A stretch of DNA of 64,000 nt from Adiantum capillus-veneris. Taxonomy: Eukaryota; Streptophyta; Polypodiopsida; Polypodiales; Pteridaceae. The position numbers were made by a program, and so were the translations under genes. The notes under the pieces are model-generated. The model was not told where the DNA came from. It saw only the letters and a program-made list of their open reading frames with translations, and ran no database searches. Shown piece by piece: positions 42,881 through 55,346 of the stretch; position 1 is the first letter of the stretch; each line of letters begins with the position of its first letter. The stretch covers positions 24,306,513-24,370,512 of the forward strand of contig CM043968.1 in NCBI GenBank assembly GCA_014529385.2. Reading direction: 5' to 3'.

Positions 42881-43221
42881 TTCCTCCAAAATTGACATTT
42901 TTTTGTACAAATTGGTTCTAGGCATTGTATAGACCTTGGGTATGAGATATGAGGTGATCTGGATCAAGAAATGTGGTCCAAAACTGTTGGAATTAGGGTT
43001 GCAGAGAAACGCACACAGCTTGGAGAAGACGAAGGAGTGATGGGCGTATATACAATGCTCGGGGGAAAAAAACTCCTAAAGAGGGAAAAACTGCGCCGGC
43101 GGTGCTAGTGTGTTCACACACATCACTACCACATGTATATGGTAACAAATCCCCCTGGAGTGATGCGGTGAACGAGAGTTGGCACATGAGTAAAGGGAAG
43201 TGCCATGCCCTGAGGACATGA

Positions 43222-44806
43222 TCAGTCCACAAAGGGGAGTAAGCCTAAAGCTTTGTGGAAAGCTTCAAGCTTCTCACGAGACAATGCCTTTGTGAAAAGA
43301 TCTGCAAGGTTGTCTTGTGTTGGGACATAAGCCAAGCTGATCTCTCCTGCTGAGAGCCTCTCCTTGACATAGTGGTAATGCACCTCAATGTGCTTTGTGC
43401 AAGCATGAAAAACTGGGTTCCTTGCAACTGCCAATGCGCTCTGACTGTCAGTGTAGATAGTGTTGGCAGTGTCCTGTCCAACACCCAAATTAGCCATAAG
43501 GCGTCTGAGCCATACACACTCAACCGTAGCTCACAACTGAAAGTGGCCACAGTAGGTTCCTTCTTGCTCAACCATATATGCATGAACTACCAAGCATGAA
43601 AGAAAAACCACTTGTGGACACTCGCGTGTCAAAACTACCAGCCCAATCCGAGTTTGAAAAAGCATGTAAGTCTGGCGGCAATGATCCCCCCTTGGGATAA
43701 AACAAGCCAAGATGTAAAGTGCCACTAAGGTAGTGGAAAATCCTCTTGACAGCCTACCAATACTTAGACCCTGGGCTATGCATAAATCTACTGACTTGTG
43801 AGACTGCAAACTGAATATCCGGCCTCGTGTTGCATACATAAATGAGGCAGCCAATAGCAATTTGGTAAAGAGTGACACCAGCAGGATCGCCATCATCATG
43901 TAGACTCAACTTCAAACCTGTTTCCATGGGAGTGGCAATAGGTTTGCAATCCTCAAGTCCAAACTTACATAGCAATGTCTCTGTGTAACTTTTCTGACAC
44001 AAGGCAATACCACCATCACACTGCTTAAACTGTATACCCAAGTAATGATGCAACATTACCAAATCTTTCATCTTGAAAGTAGCATTCAAATCAGCCTTAA
44101 ATTCAGCAATATGTCTCTCATTTGGTCTAGTGATCATCAAATCATCGACATAAAGAACCACAATGAGAAGTACATCACCCTCATGCTTTACATACAATGT
44201 GCTTCTGTTGGAGTGTTACAAAATCCTCGTTTAACCAAATGAGTGTCAGCTTTATCATACCAAGCACGAGGAGATTGCTTCAAACCATACAAAGCCTTCT
44301 TACATCTGCACACTGTGTCCTGTTGTCCTGACAATGTCTGATTGATGTACATCCCAATGAAAATGAGCTGCCAATGCACATAGAATACACATAGTAGTAA
44401 TACGACAAGTGGGAGCAAAAGTCTCTTCATAATCTATGCCTTTTTGTTGTGCATAACCCTTTGCAACAAGTCGAGCCTTATGGCGATCGATCTCACCATC
44501 CGGCTTGCGTTTTAACTTGTAAACCCACTTTGTACCAATGGCCTTTTTGCCATGAGGCAAATCACATAAAGTCCATGTGTCATTTTCTATAGATGCATCA
44601 TATTCTGATTGCATGGCATCCATCCAATTTTCTAAATTCTGTGCTTCATCAAAAGACAGAGGCTCGTCAACATCATGTAAGCTAGACACAACCAAAGCAT
44701 AACAATCTGATGCATAAGATGCATGGCGAGAGCCTGAACGAGTACGACTAGACAAAGGTGCATCCAATTTACTGTCATGCAAAGTGTGCACCAGCCATTT
44801 TGGCAT
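43222..44806 (-). pseudogene. Copia RT and RNase H
   Basis: Frames 44300-44806 (ENDTWTLCDLPHGKKAIG, ARLVAKGYAQQKGIDYEE), 44188-44430 (ALYGLKQSPRAWYDK), 43754-44197 (LYVDDLMI, CKFGLEDCKPIATPM, NTRPDIQFAVSQVSRFM) and 43222-43497 (YTDSQSALAVARNPVFHA, NLADLFTKALSREKL). About 30 residues of the 'VKTAFLNGD' block are deleted at about 44345, and there are frameshifts near 44190, 43760 and 43580. The enzyme cannot be functional. Confidence 0.9.
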
Positions 44807-45974
44807 ACCTCCAGCCTGCTCATTTTCAACCCTTTCCTCATCATGTCATTTGCATCAGTAATAGGCTGATCTGTAACATTTTCAGAAACCCCCATAGGCT
44901 GTACATTTGCCTCATTGGAAATTACATTCGTATTTCCACCACTGAAAAGAGGCAACAAAGTGTCATAAATGTCTTGTGAGCTTATATTACTGTCTCTAGT
45001 ACATGACAGCAAGGGCTGAATAGAATCTTCCACAAACACTACATCCCGTGAAACCACAATACGCTTTGTTTGCGGATGATATAACCTGTAACCTTTGCTT
45101 TCAATACTATAACCAACAAAAAGACATTTGACAGCCTTATCATCCAATTTTCTGCGCTGTGTTTGTGGCACTAAAGAATATGCCAAATAGCCAAAAACAC
45201 GCATGTGCTCAATAGAGGGCTTTCTATCATGCCATGCTTCATATGGAGTAATAGACTGCAAAGCTTTCGTAGGACACCTGTTAAGTACATAAGTGGCACA
45301 CATGATGGACTAAAGCCAAAAAGAATGCGTCGAAGCTTGACTTTTGACCATACATCGTGCCATTTCCGTCAGTGACCTGTTTTTCCTCTCAGCAATACCA
45401 TTTTGCTGAGGTGTATAAGGCACTGTACATTGGTGTTTTATCCCACAACTAGCCAGAAATACATAGTACATTTCGAGACATTTTCCGCCATAGCCGGAAA
45501 TTGTTTGAAGCACATAAAAACTTCGGACTTCGATTTAAGCGGAAATACCCATGCATGCCTGGAGTAATAATCAATGAAAGTCACGAAGTAAAGGTAATTG
45601 CCCAAGGACGGAGTTTGCATGGGCCCACAAACATCACTATGCACAAGCTGCAACCTACATGTGGCCCGAACTGAACAATCCTTTCGAAACTTAGAATGTT
45701 GCATCTTACCCAAAATATAGCCTTCACAAACATGTTTGACAGGTGCTTCAAGAGGCGGCAAAGAAGCAACCATATCAGATTTCTGCAAACGCAGCAAACT
45801 AGCAAAATTCAGATGACCAAAACGTGCATGCCAAAGTTTTGCATCTGAAATAGCCTTTGAATCTACCAACAACATTTGCAAAAAAATTTCCACACTTGTC
45901 ATACAAAGTGAGCTTATACAATCCACGACACAAAAGGCCAGATGCAACAATTTCATCACCAAAACTGAGATCAT
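44632..45974 (-). pseudogene. Copia gag-pre-integrase and integrase
   Basis: LWHARFGHLNFASL with a His pair and C-x2-C-like CEGYILGK (second Cys position replaced), LVHSDVCGPMQTPS (first catalytic Asp), then QQNGIAERKNRSL (Glu) and the C-terminal LNRCPTKALQSITPYEAW and FVGYSIESKGYRLY. The second Asp region (DNGGEY equivalent) is lost near 45480. Frameshifts lie near 45450 and 45305. Confidence 0.88.
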
Positions 45975-46509
45975 GAACTATACATCTGTCATCCACAAAT
46001 TTGACTATAAGTCCAAGTCTAGCAAGTGTGGATACAGACAAGAGATTCTTCTTGATCCCAGGTACATAAAGTGCATCAACAAGTGTGAAGGAACTGCCAT
46101 TTGCATCTGTAAGCACAATCTTTCCAACTCCCTGAACCGGATAAGAGGCATTGTTGGCACAAGTGACTGAATTCCCATGAGGGACATACTCGAGAGAGAT
46201 GAACAATTCACGATGTGAGGTAATGTGCTTTGTGGCACCACTATCGAAATACCACACATGTGAATCTGCAGCAACTGACAAGCATGCATCATGGACAGCA
46301 GGATTGTAAGTACACTCTACGCTAAAAGCCCATTCTGCATCAACATCAGCAACACAGTCTCCTTTCACAAAAGACTTAACAATGGCTGCATTTTTAGTGG
46401 AACCAGCATTTGCAGTGGAACCACCCTCTTTCTTCTTAGCCTCTTTGGCCTTCAACTTAGGACACGACTTGATCAAGTGATCATTAGCTTTACAATAATG
46501 GCAATGCAT
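45799..46509 (-). pseudogene. Copia zinc knuckle and protease
   Basis: Starts in the knuckle CHYCKANDHLIKSCP (C-x2-C-x4-H-x4-C intact), then a linker and the protease WYFDSGATKHITSH, with intact D-S-G-A, followed by VTCANNASYPVQGVGKI and LYVPGIKKNLLSVSTLAR. The frame is open for 236 codons, so this segment is the best preserved. Confidence 0.9.
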
Positions 46510-46679
46510 CTTCTTTTTGCCCTTATCATCACCGGAATTTCTAGATGAATTGCTACCAGCAGAAGCATTAGGAACAGAAGTTTTCCACTCGTAGCAGAAC
46601 CATAATAAGTGGCTTCATTGCTGTTACCACCCTTTCTTTGAGAAGCAATAAAAGCCTGTTCAACTGCACACTACCTAGT

Positions 46680-47354
46680 CCTATTTTTTCTGGAAAGTGA
46701 CTCTTGCAACAGCAATGTGCATAACGCATCAAACTTGACAACTTCAGGATTTCCTTGGGTCATAAGTCTCAAGTACTAGCAAAAAGTCTGGTAAGAATCT
46801 GGTAAGGCATCAAGAACAGTCTGCACAAGGGAACTGTCTGTAATGACTTCACCTACAGAAATAAGTTGCTCATTGATATCCTTGACACCAGTAAGAAAAG
46901 TTTCCATATCATCTTCCTCATGCATAATCTTCGACTCCAGCTCTTTACACAACAAAGCAATTTTAGCCTCATTGCGGCTTGCATAAAGACCTGTTAGAAT
47001 ATCCCAAGTCTATTTTGCAGATTTTGATGAACGGATGTGAGGAACAATGGTGCGCTTCATAGAAAATGCAATCAATGCATGAGCCTGCACATCCTTTACA
47101 TCCCAACGAGCTTGTTCTTCCATAGGCAAAACAACTCTAATAGCAGCAATCCTTGCAGCAAGACCTGCAACATCCTCAACATCGCCTACATCCTCAGAAC
47201 CGAGACGTACATCAATGTCCTACACAATATTCCAAACGCCCTTTGACACAAGAACCTATTGCATCATATAAGCCCACATAGGGTAATTGTCCCCATCCAA
47301 CCTGTCCTCAGCAGCAAACATCTTGAACACATCTATGTTGTTGTTGTCAACCAT
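46680..47354 (-). pseudogene. Copia gag
   Basis: From the ATG at 47354 (MVDNNNIDVFKMFAAEDRL) the frame carries the UBN2-type gag, including NYPMWAYMM and ELESKIMHEEDDMETFL, but is interrupted by several TAG codons at about 47260, 47220, 47015 and 46778. All could come from CAG or TGG by one transition. Confidence 0.8.
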
Positions 47355-48105
47355 GGTAAATGCTGCACCTGATGTGAAAACTGCCTGCAAATATGAGGAA
47401 AGGAGCGGGAACAACACGTGCTATATAGCACAAACCGTAGAAGACTATAAGGCACCTGTTATGCAGAAAACGGCACTGACAAAAATTCTGCACAAAATGA
47501 CAAAATTGTTTGTGCAGACCTGCCTGTAGTGGAAACGGAGGCTGAAATGAGCATGAATCGAAAATCTGAGTAGATTAAGATTTACGAGAAGTCCCAAAAA
47601 TTTTGTCGACCTGCGAACGCTTTCCAAAGCTCACCGAAATCGGAGAAAGTGAGCAGGCATGTGTTGGAGCAGCTGGCGACTAAGCCCGAGAGGACGCAAC
47701 CTGCTCTGATACCAATTGTTGGAATTAGGGTTGCAGAGAAACGCACACAGCTTGGAGAAGACGAAGGAAGCTCAAGGCACACAATAGAGAGTGTGTTACT
47801 TAGTGTGCAATAGAAAGATAGATAGCCCTAGAGTGATGGGCGTATATACAATGCTCAGGGGAAAAAAACTCCTAAAGAGGGAAAAACTGTGCCGGCGGTG
47901 CTAGTGTGTTCACACACATCACTACCACATGTATATGGTAACAATAACCCAAATTTTGGCTTGCAAAGACTTCTTTGCATTTTTTTTTGGCAATTTTACA
48001 AGTAATGGGTGGTCATTTGGCTCATACTTGATTTTTGGCATGTAATAGGTGTGTACACATGATAGGTGAGATGATTTGACAATTTCCAAGCAAAACTAAT
48101 GCAAA

Positions 48106-48129
48106 AGTAAATAATCGTGATTATTTACA
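48106..48129. repeat. Leader palindrome of family B, copy 3
   Basis: Matches the 42571 palindrome with two changes (centre TCGTGA and last base). When the Copia and one target duplication are removed from the count, it starts about 285 bp from copy 2. Confidence 0.85.
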
Positions 48130-49490
48130 ACAGTGACAAAAACTTTGTAAAACCTACAAGTTTTGACCTAGACATGTTTCATACACCTAATACAAGTCCT
48201 AAATTGAATTTGGTCAAGTTTGGTTATGCCGGCATCACTTGTGCTCTGCTGACTCTGAAATCACCGCTTTTTGTGACTACACTTCCTGTTGGGTTGGTCG
48301 GTCAACTTCTAGGCTTTGGACTTGTCCGCAACATAGTCGTGAAGCAACCTGTCCAATTCTGGCTCATTTGGAGTCAGTTTGGCCTCGTATGTCGAATTTG
48401 ACACTTTGTAACCTTCGAGCCGTTTTTCGATGTTCAAGGGCTTTGCTTGATGGATTTCACCAAACCAATCATATACAGTGTATATGGACCTCATAAGCAA
48501 GCCATCTGTGGAGTCGGGTGGGAATTCTGGCATTTTCCAAAAACCAAACTTTTCTAATGGGGACGCCCTTGACCCCAGCCGAATGGTCATATGATGGTAT
48601 AGAAAGGTTCTACTATGTTAGGGCATGCTATGGTTCAAATCCCATCTGATTTGGTCAAGCTGGCAGGCCGCTATGGTCAGTTTTAGGTCGTAGGTCTTCG
48701 TGCACTGCTCGATTTCTAGGGTTTTTTCTAGGGCTTTAGACTAGTTACCGGCCGTACAAAATGGATCATTGTCGAGTAAAGAACTTACCCCTCATGTCTC
48801 GTGTGAGATGGCGCTGAAAATGGTCAACTGTGGGCTCCGGAAAAGTCACGCGAAAGAGGCCGAAATCTCTCGCTACGAAGGCTCCAAGTGAAAATGAGGT
48901 GGTTTTAGCCTACCTTGGATATCTATACCCGGACTTCCCGAACCAAATTTCCCTAAATTCCTCCGTTAGTCCTACTAGGCCGTGAAATCTACGTTAGACT
49001 CAAAAATTTCCCTAATCGGATTCCTATAGCTCATTCTGTTACAAAAGTAGGCCTATCCGCCTAATTTAGGCTTCCTGCTTCCATCTTTTGATTCAATTGA
49101 AAATTTTTATGCTTGTCCGCCTTTTATTTCTAATCACCATCTTGTCTTCCATTTTTCCATCTGAGCTTCCCTACTATTTATTATTAATTTTTGACCTGTT
49201 TATTTGGAAAAAATCAAAGAAAATAGCAAAATGCTCTAAAAAAGTAAAGTAAAAATCCAATAATTAAGAAAATCCCTTGAAAAACACAACTTATTGTTTT
49301 TTTTTGGGTTTTTCTATTTTTATGCCTCATTATCAACAAAAATGATGAAATATACCCAAAAAATGACTATTTTTGATGATTTTCTGATAGTATATACACT
49401 ATTTACACTCATCGAGAAGTTATTATCTATGAATTTTCCCTTGATGATGAATTATAAGGGCATTATTAGGTAATTTTGCAAAAAATCACA
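48130..49490. other. Family B leader and LTR-like region, no gene
   Basis: No supported ORF. At 48130-48900 the text is similar in style to the leaders ('gatttggtcaag' twice). On the minus strand, purine-rich GAAGAGGGAGG is followed at about 49490 by TGATGTTGACGTGTG, which may be the start of an LTR belonging to the W-V-P-K remnant at 49853-50271. I could not find a primer site here. Confidence 0.35.
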
Positions 49491-49852
49491 CGTCAACATC
49501 AAAATTTTTCCTCCCTCTTCAAACATTGCCCTTGATTACTTAGTACTTAGTACTTAGTGCCCTTCCACCCCTCCTAGATGGCGTACTCCAGGACGACTGT
49601 GTGCATGGGTTGAACAATCGTGTCTATGCATAGCCATGGTTGGATCTACCATGATATGAAGATCAATGCAATTCAAACCAATATACTGTGCAAGAGCTCG
49701 TCTTGAGTAATTGACTCAAGGGTTTTCGATGTCGAGGTTTGTTGCTGATGTCTTCCAAAGAGCAAGTCTTGTAGCTTGTGTGCTCTCTTTTTTATTGTAC
49801 CATCAGGATGCTTTAGCACACTGATTGATTGAGCTGTTGGTAGCACTTTCGA

Positions 49853-50271
49853 CTATTGTCGAGCTTTTTCTCGCCATTGGTAGCTTGGTCGGTTTGGTGC
49901 TGCATGGTGTGGTGGAGTCTTTTGAGACTTAACTCCCCATTGCTTGATTGGTTTTACGGTTTGTGGAGAAGATAAGTGCTCCTTTTTCTTCCAAACCATT
50001 TCCATGTTAGGTTCCTTGCTTAGAGATGCTCGTCTCTGTGTTTTAATCCTTGGAACCTTCTTGTGTTTTGTCGGCGGCGGTGAAGTTTTAGGCACCCAGA
50101 TTTGAATTGGTTTATCCTTAAGCTGTGCTTTTGGTACCCAAATTTGCCTGATTCCTTGCATGCTACATGTAGCATTTGATTGTTGAGGGGATGGAGAAGA
50201 TTGACTACTTCGTGGTTTGGTCGGCTGATTGCTTCTTTTCCATTCCTCTTTGCTTGGTGCAATTGGAACAA
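49853..50271 (-). pseudogene. W-V-P-K motif remnant
   Basis: Minus frames with IRQIWVPKAQL, IQIWVPKTS and MEMVWKKKEH, basic and Pro/Gln-rich, matching the repeated motif in the ORFs at 6519-7034 and 33465-34046. There is at least one frameshift. It ends about 360 bp before the purine tract near 49500, as the 6.5 kb ORF ends about 250 bp before its purine tract. The right border at 50272 is the start of the Gypsy LTR sequence. Confidence 0.55.
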
Positions 50272-50807
50272 TGAAATTAAGCTATTGACAACAGTTGAGG
50301 ACCGGATTTACATGGAGCCGGTCCCACCTCCAAAAGGCTTTGTATTATAGGTTTCTCCCATCAAGAGAGATATTCTACAATAAAATTCTTTGTGTTCCTT
50401 CAATACTGGCTAGTGCAATGAAGATGGAAGCTTCAAGCACTAATCAAAACACTTATAAAAAACAACATCAATTCCCTCACAGTCTCAAACCCACGACCTC
50501 ACACACCTTCGAAGATGGTGAGAGCTAGCGGGGTATGAGAGTACATTGAGAGGAAGAAGGAGTAGTATTACGAGAAAGATTTACATGTCCTCACATAATC
50601 ACTCATATTAGCAGAGATTAGTAATTAGCATGATAGAGGAGATGAGCATGCATTGAAACTTGGCTCTTGGTTGGATTTGCATCACAAAGCCAAGAGTTGT
50701 TCGTGTAGGCCTCCCTTCTCACAATCTTGGAGTAGGTGATAAGCTTTCCATTAAAGCTTGAGAAGGAGAGAGAGAGAGAGTCTTCTTGCTTCACACATGA
50801 GCCATCC
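50272..50807 (-). repeat. 3' LTR remnant of Gypsy
   Basis: 50272-50510 matches 55526-55748 closely ('gaccggatttacatggagcc'). 50511-50807 continues with LTR sequence whose counterpart in the 60 kb copy is recognisable around 'cgctagctctc' and 'cttcgaaggtg'. It contains (GA)n at 50767-50781. Confidence 0.7.
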
Positions 50808-51501
50808 ATTTGCGGGTGATAGGCCAAAGAGAAGTTTAGCATTGTTCCTAAATTCTCAAAGAGACCCCTCTAGAAATTACTGGTCATTCTAGAATCTCTA
50901 TTCGGCATTATGGACATTGGCAATCCATGGTACTTGAAAATTTGTGAAATGAAGAGGGTTGCCATTTGATGGGCTTTGATAGTCTTTTTGACAGGTATAA
51001 AATGAGCTTGTTTACTAAACCTGTCTACTATCGTCCATATTCCCATATTCCCATGGATAGACTTAGGCAATCCAAAGATAAAATCCATGGATATGCTCTC
51101 CCATGTGGTGAATTAGGGATTGGAAAAGGTTGAAGCAATCCAGGTTGCTTCCCTCTATCAAACTTCGTCTTTTGGCATACCACACATTTAGAAACATACT
51201 CTTGTATGTTTTCTTTCATGGTAGGCCAATAGAAATACATTTCAATCCCTTTTAGGGTAGATTGAATCCCTCTATGCCCTGCATAAGGAGGATCATGATA
51301 TTCATACATTACTTTCTCACGTAGTGAGTTAGTAACACATAGTCTATTGCCGTAGAGAAGATAACCATCTTGTAAAGTAAATGGTTCCTCTTTCTTCCCT
51401 AGTGCAAGGGCTAAAATCACATCTCTAAAATTGGGATCAATAGCATACTCATCTATCATAGAAGATAGATCATTTTGAGTTGCTATGTAAACCACATTCA
51501 C
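50808..51501 (-). pseudogene. Gypsy integrase
   Basis: Zinc-binding H-H-C-C region with YEYHDPPYAGHRG and CVVCQKTKF. The core frame has MDFIFGLPKSIHGN, VDRFSKQAHFIPV and IMPNRDSRMTSNF, where N stands in place of the Asp of the usual S-D-R-D. It stops after LAYHPQMDG, so the last catalytic Glu and the C-terminal domain are missing. Frameshifts separate the parts (51028-51088). Confidence 0.85.
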
Positions 51502-53137
51502 TCTCGACCGTCTTGAGAGTCATCGGCTACTTGATTATGCTTGCCAACAATGTGAGCAATATGAAAATGAAATTGCAAAAGAAATTTTTCCCACCTCATT
51601 TGTATGTAGGAAAACTTGGTCTGTGTCATGAAGTACTTAAGTCTTTGGTGATCCGTTCGCAGAATGAAAGGAGTCCACAGTAAATAGTGCTTCCATGAGT
51701 CTAAGGCATGTATAACTGCGAGGAGTTCCTTTTCATATATGCCTAGAGCTTGCTCAACAGGGTCAAGCCTTTGACTTTCATAGGCTATGGCGTGCCCTTC
51801 TTGGAGCAAAACAGCTCTAAGGCAATCACCACAAGTGCCACATTGGACCTCAAATGGCTTTGAGAGATCCGACAGTGTAAGCACAAGTTGAGAGATAAGC
51901 TTTTTGAAAGCATTGTTCTCCTTGGCAAACCATGTATACCTAACGTTTTTCTTTGTTAGGTCATGTATTGGTCGTGCAATTTGTGAGAAGTTTTCTATGA
52001 AGCGTCTATAGTATGCACACATACCTATAAATCTTCTTAGTTCATGAAGATTCCTTGGTTTAGGCCATCCTTTTATTACCTCTAACTTTGATGGGTCCAT
52101 TTGGATGCCATCTTGAGAGACAATGTGACCTAAATACTGAATCTCTTGTAATTTTTCTTTCGATTAACATAAAGTTTATTCTCTCTTAAGACTTGAAATA
52201 TTACCTGGAGGTGTTTCTTGTGTCAGTCTAGTGAATTAGAGTCAATGATGATATCATCAAAGAACACTCTAGTAAGGGTTCGGTGAGGCTTGAATAGCTT
52301 CTCCATCAAGCGATTGAATGTGGTTGGTGCATTGCTCAAGTCAAAAGGCATGACAATGTATTCGTAAAGACCAAACGTAGTGCAAAATGCGGTCTTTACA
52401 ATGTCTTGATCAACTATCCTTATTTGATCGTAGCCACTTTTTAGGTCAATGCTACTGAAGTAGGTCGACCCTTGTAGCTTATCAAATAGGTCTTCTACCT
52501 ATGGAACGGGAAAGCTACTTTTGATAGTGATCCTATTTAGTGCTCTATAGTTGACACACATACGATATGTGCCATATTTATTTTGCACTAGTAACACAGG
52601 TGAGCAAAATGGAGATGAGCTAGGCCTAACCATGCCCTTCTCAACTAACTCACACACTTGCCGCGTTATCTCCTCTTGTTGAGCTTGAGAAACTCCATAC
52701 GGAGGTTTATTAGGCGGTGAACTTCTTGGAAGAATTTCAATTGCATGGTCATCATTGCCTCGTTTAGTAGGTAGTTCACAAGGGATGTCGTCAATAAAGA
52801 CCTCTTGAAACCCCTTGAGAAAATTGGATAACTCTAATTCCTTGTGATTGTTTATATTTTGTTTTGCTAAAGCATTAGGTTCATTTTGAGAATCTTTAAC
52901 AAAAATCATGTACATAGAAATAGAGCTCTTTATTGACTTATTGAAAGCTTGCATATGTACAATGGGTATGGTGTCACCCATTTCCTTAGCATCTATGTAC
53001 ATATATTTTTCCCTGTACTTGAAGTAGATTTTCCTTTCAGGGACTTTAACATTGGAAGCCATGCAATCAAACCATGGTGCCCCTAGGATTACATCCTCAT
53101 GTTTGAGAGGAGAGATAAAGAAGTCCTCTTTGTCCAC
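51498..53137 (-). pseudogene. Gypsy RT and RNase H
   Basis: RT start with KGMVRPSSSPFCSPVLLVQ and YRMCVNYRALNRITIK (52499-53000), a stop at 52499, then in continuing frame the Gypsy catalytic block with VFFDDIII (about 52250). RNase H follows in 51498-52100: YEKELLAVIHALDSWKHY and LRTDHQRLKYFMT, with AHIVGKHNQVAD at the end. At least two stops or frameshifts between 52500 and 52100. Confidence 0.9.
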
Positions 53138-54928
53138 ATAGCTTTGACATGGAGCCTCAATTTTCGGATTAAGGGAGTGACTGAAGCTTCTTGCCCCTTG
53201 AAAGCACCATCTGCGGGTAGGACATCTCCCATCTCATAGGCTTGGATGCCTAGCTTGGTGGCCAACTCTGTGGATATGGAATTGTGAGAAGAGCCAGGGT
53301 CAAAGAGAATCAAAGCATCACGTTCTCTTACCTTTCCCCAAGCATGGCATAGAGGAGATCCTTTGTGGTGAGCTTCCTCTTCTTGCATTTCAACCAAGGC
53401 AACTCTAGGAGGCTCATGGCGTGTGTTCTTTTGGGTACAAGCATGGTATGCATGTCCTTGCTCGCCGCACTTGAAACAACGGTTATCCTTGCGATAACGC
53501 TCAAGCTCTTCAGGAGAGAGTTTATTTTTTCCTTTGTAAACTCCCTTCTCCTTAGATTTGTTGTTATTGGAATTCCCCTTAGGAGCCTTTTGGACATTGT
53601 CCTTCCCCTTAGGCTCATTGGAACCCTTGTTTTCCGTAGGCTTATGATTTCTCTTAGCCCCTATTTGGAAATTGATTTGAAAAGCCACCATAGTATGGTG
53701 TATAAACGTGGATATGGTCCGTGGCCTTTGGGAGTTGACACACTCTGCCATTTCTTCAGTTAAGCCCGCACAAAATTGTTGTTTTTTCTCTCCAAAATCC
53801 ATCTTTTTGAATACAATGGCTTTGAGATGTAAGTCCCAAAGCTTATCTACATATTTATGAATGGATTCGTAGGGAGAGAGCTTCAAGATTCACCATTCGG
53901 TGAGTACTTTGTCTTTTGCATCTGTGGCCAAAAACTGCTTCATAATGGAAGCTCTTAAAGCTTTCCATGTTTGTGGAGCTTCACCATTTTCCCATAGACA
54001 AGACCACTATTGCTTGGTGGACTTTTGAAAGTGCATAGCTCCATGGTGTAGCTTAGAGGACTCTGTGAAGCCCTCATCTCCAAACGCCTCATCGAATTGT
54101 TGGATAAAAGCCAAGACTTTGTCTGTAGCACCAAAGGTGCCATCGTAGGTAAGGAAAGAGATGCTCTTTCCTCCCTCTTTGAACTTCTTGAGCTTAGATG
54201 ACCTCTTCCACGCGGCATAGGATTTCCTATGGCCTCTTCTTTTTGATGGTTCAAAAGTTGCACCATCGCTTTCTTCAGAAGATGAACAATTTGAGGAAGA
54301 TGGAGAAGAGGGTGACCTCTTTCTCGCCTTTTTCTTGCCTTGATCTTCTTTGTCTACACTATCACTTTCAAAAGAGGAAGAGGATGAAGAATATGGAGAA
54401 GAGGGTGTCCTCTTTCTCACCTTTTTCTTCTCTTGCTTTTTGTCATCCATCTTTGAATTATGATTTGGAGAAGTGTGCGATGTTCTTCTCTGTTTAGGAG
54501 GTGTTGGGAGAGCATGTAGCCCTCCAGGCTTCGTGGAGCCATCTCCATCGAGGTGGCAAGAGACTCACTTCTTTCTTGTTCCTTCAGTGGGGGTCTTGAA
54601 TTCTCCTTTGGGAATGAGATGCGTCATCAAGAAGCAAATTTTTGAGCCCTTCGTATGGATCCTCTTCTTCTTCCCAAATCGGAGAGGCCTCTTTTGGGAG
54701 TCTCACAAGGAGGCTTCCTAGGTACTCTCTTGTCATGGTGGGGATCTTGGAGAATCCCATGAGCACAAAGCTGCCGTTGCACTTCACTTTGGAGGGATGG
54801 ATTGCCCGTGGATTGTTAAGCCTAGAAACAAGGTATTTAACAAGCACAGGAGTATCGTTAGTAGCCTGCTCATTAGCAAAATCAAAGTTATCAACATTAA
54901 TTTCACTCTCTTTACTATTGTCATCCAT
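53089..54928 (-). pseudogene. Gypsy gag and protease
   Basis: Gag begins MDDNSKESEINVDNF (54928), followed by a Ser/Lys/Glu-rich stretch (54200-54450) and FLTYDGTFGATDKVLAFIQQ, a Gypsy gag core. Stops lie at about 54007 and 53890. The second frame (53089-53886) has YVDKLWDLHLKA, the zinc knuckle CFKCGEQGHAYHAC and the protease FDPGSSHNSISTEL (Pro for the usual Ser in D-S-G-S), then DVILGAPWFDC. The gag start is matched by the stub at 60871-60945. Confidence 0.88.
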
Positions 54929-55346
54929 TCTAACAACTTTTAGGTGTAAACTTTTTTAGATGTACTTTGGCACTTCAAGACCTAGTTGATACTCCTCTTT
55001 AGCCCTTTAGAAAAGCACTCAAGCTATTGTACCCGTGGCTCGACTACCATTAATTGCAAGGAATAGAAGAGAGGGTCGTTAACACCAAAATAGCACCGGC
55101 TCCTATAAAGCTTCTAATTGCTCAATAGTGGTTAATCCATAGGCAAAATCCCCGTAGGACTCCACTATTAAGACCATAGCTCTCGACGATGATGCCCCGT
55201 TATCTGCACAAAGGCAGGCGCACTGCAAGGCTGAAAAATCCCTATTCTACTTACTCAATTGCAATTAATAATACCAACCATTTATAGCTAGCTTGTGGAC
55301 CTCCCTTCTTGAGCAAGAAAAGAGAAACCTTGTTCTCTAATACCAA

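Larger units (their letters stand above)
42985..47943 (-). mobile_element. Full-length but decayed Copia element
   Basis: LTRs 42985-43147 and 47717-47943 both start TGTTGGAATTAGGG and end GGTAACA. The left one lacks 64 bp. The flanks AAAAC (42980-42984) and ATAAC (47944-47948) fit a 5-bp duplication with one change. The primer site ATTGGTATCAGAG (minus) abuts 47717 and a purine tract (minus CCAGGGGGATT) abuts 43147. The internal order on the minus strand is gag, protease, integrase, RT, RNase H, with many stops and frameshifts. It inserted between copies of the family B leader palindromes. Confidence 0.92.

Noticed and set aside
43141-48129. Treating 42.4-42.98 kb and 47.94-48.2 kb as separate leader elements
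   Set aside because: They abut when the Copia and one target duplication are removed, and the palindrome spacing of about 285 bp is then continuous.
53365-53763. Plus-strand 132-aa ORF inside the Gypsy
   Set aside because: Antisense to gag and protease with clear motifs. Leu/Phe-rich shadow.
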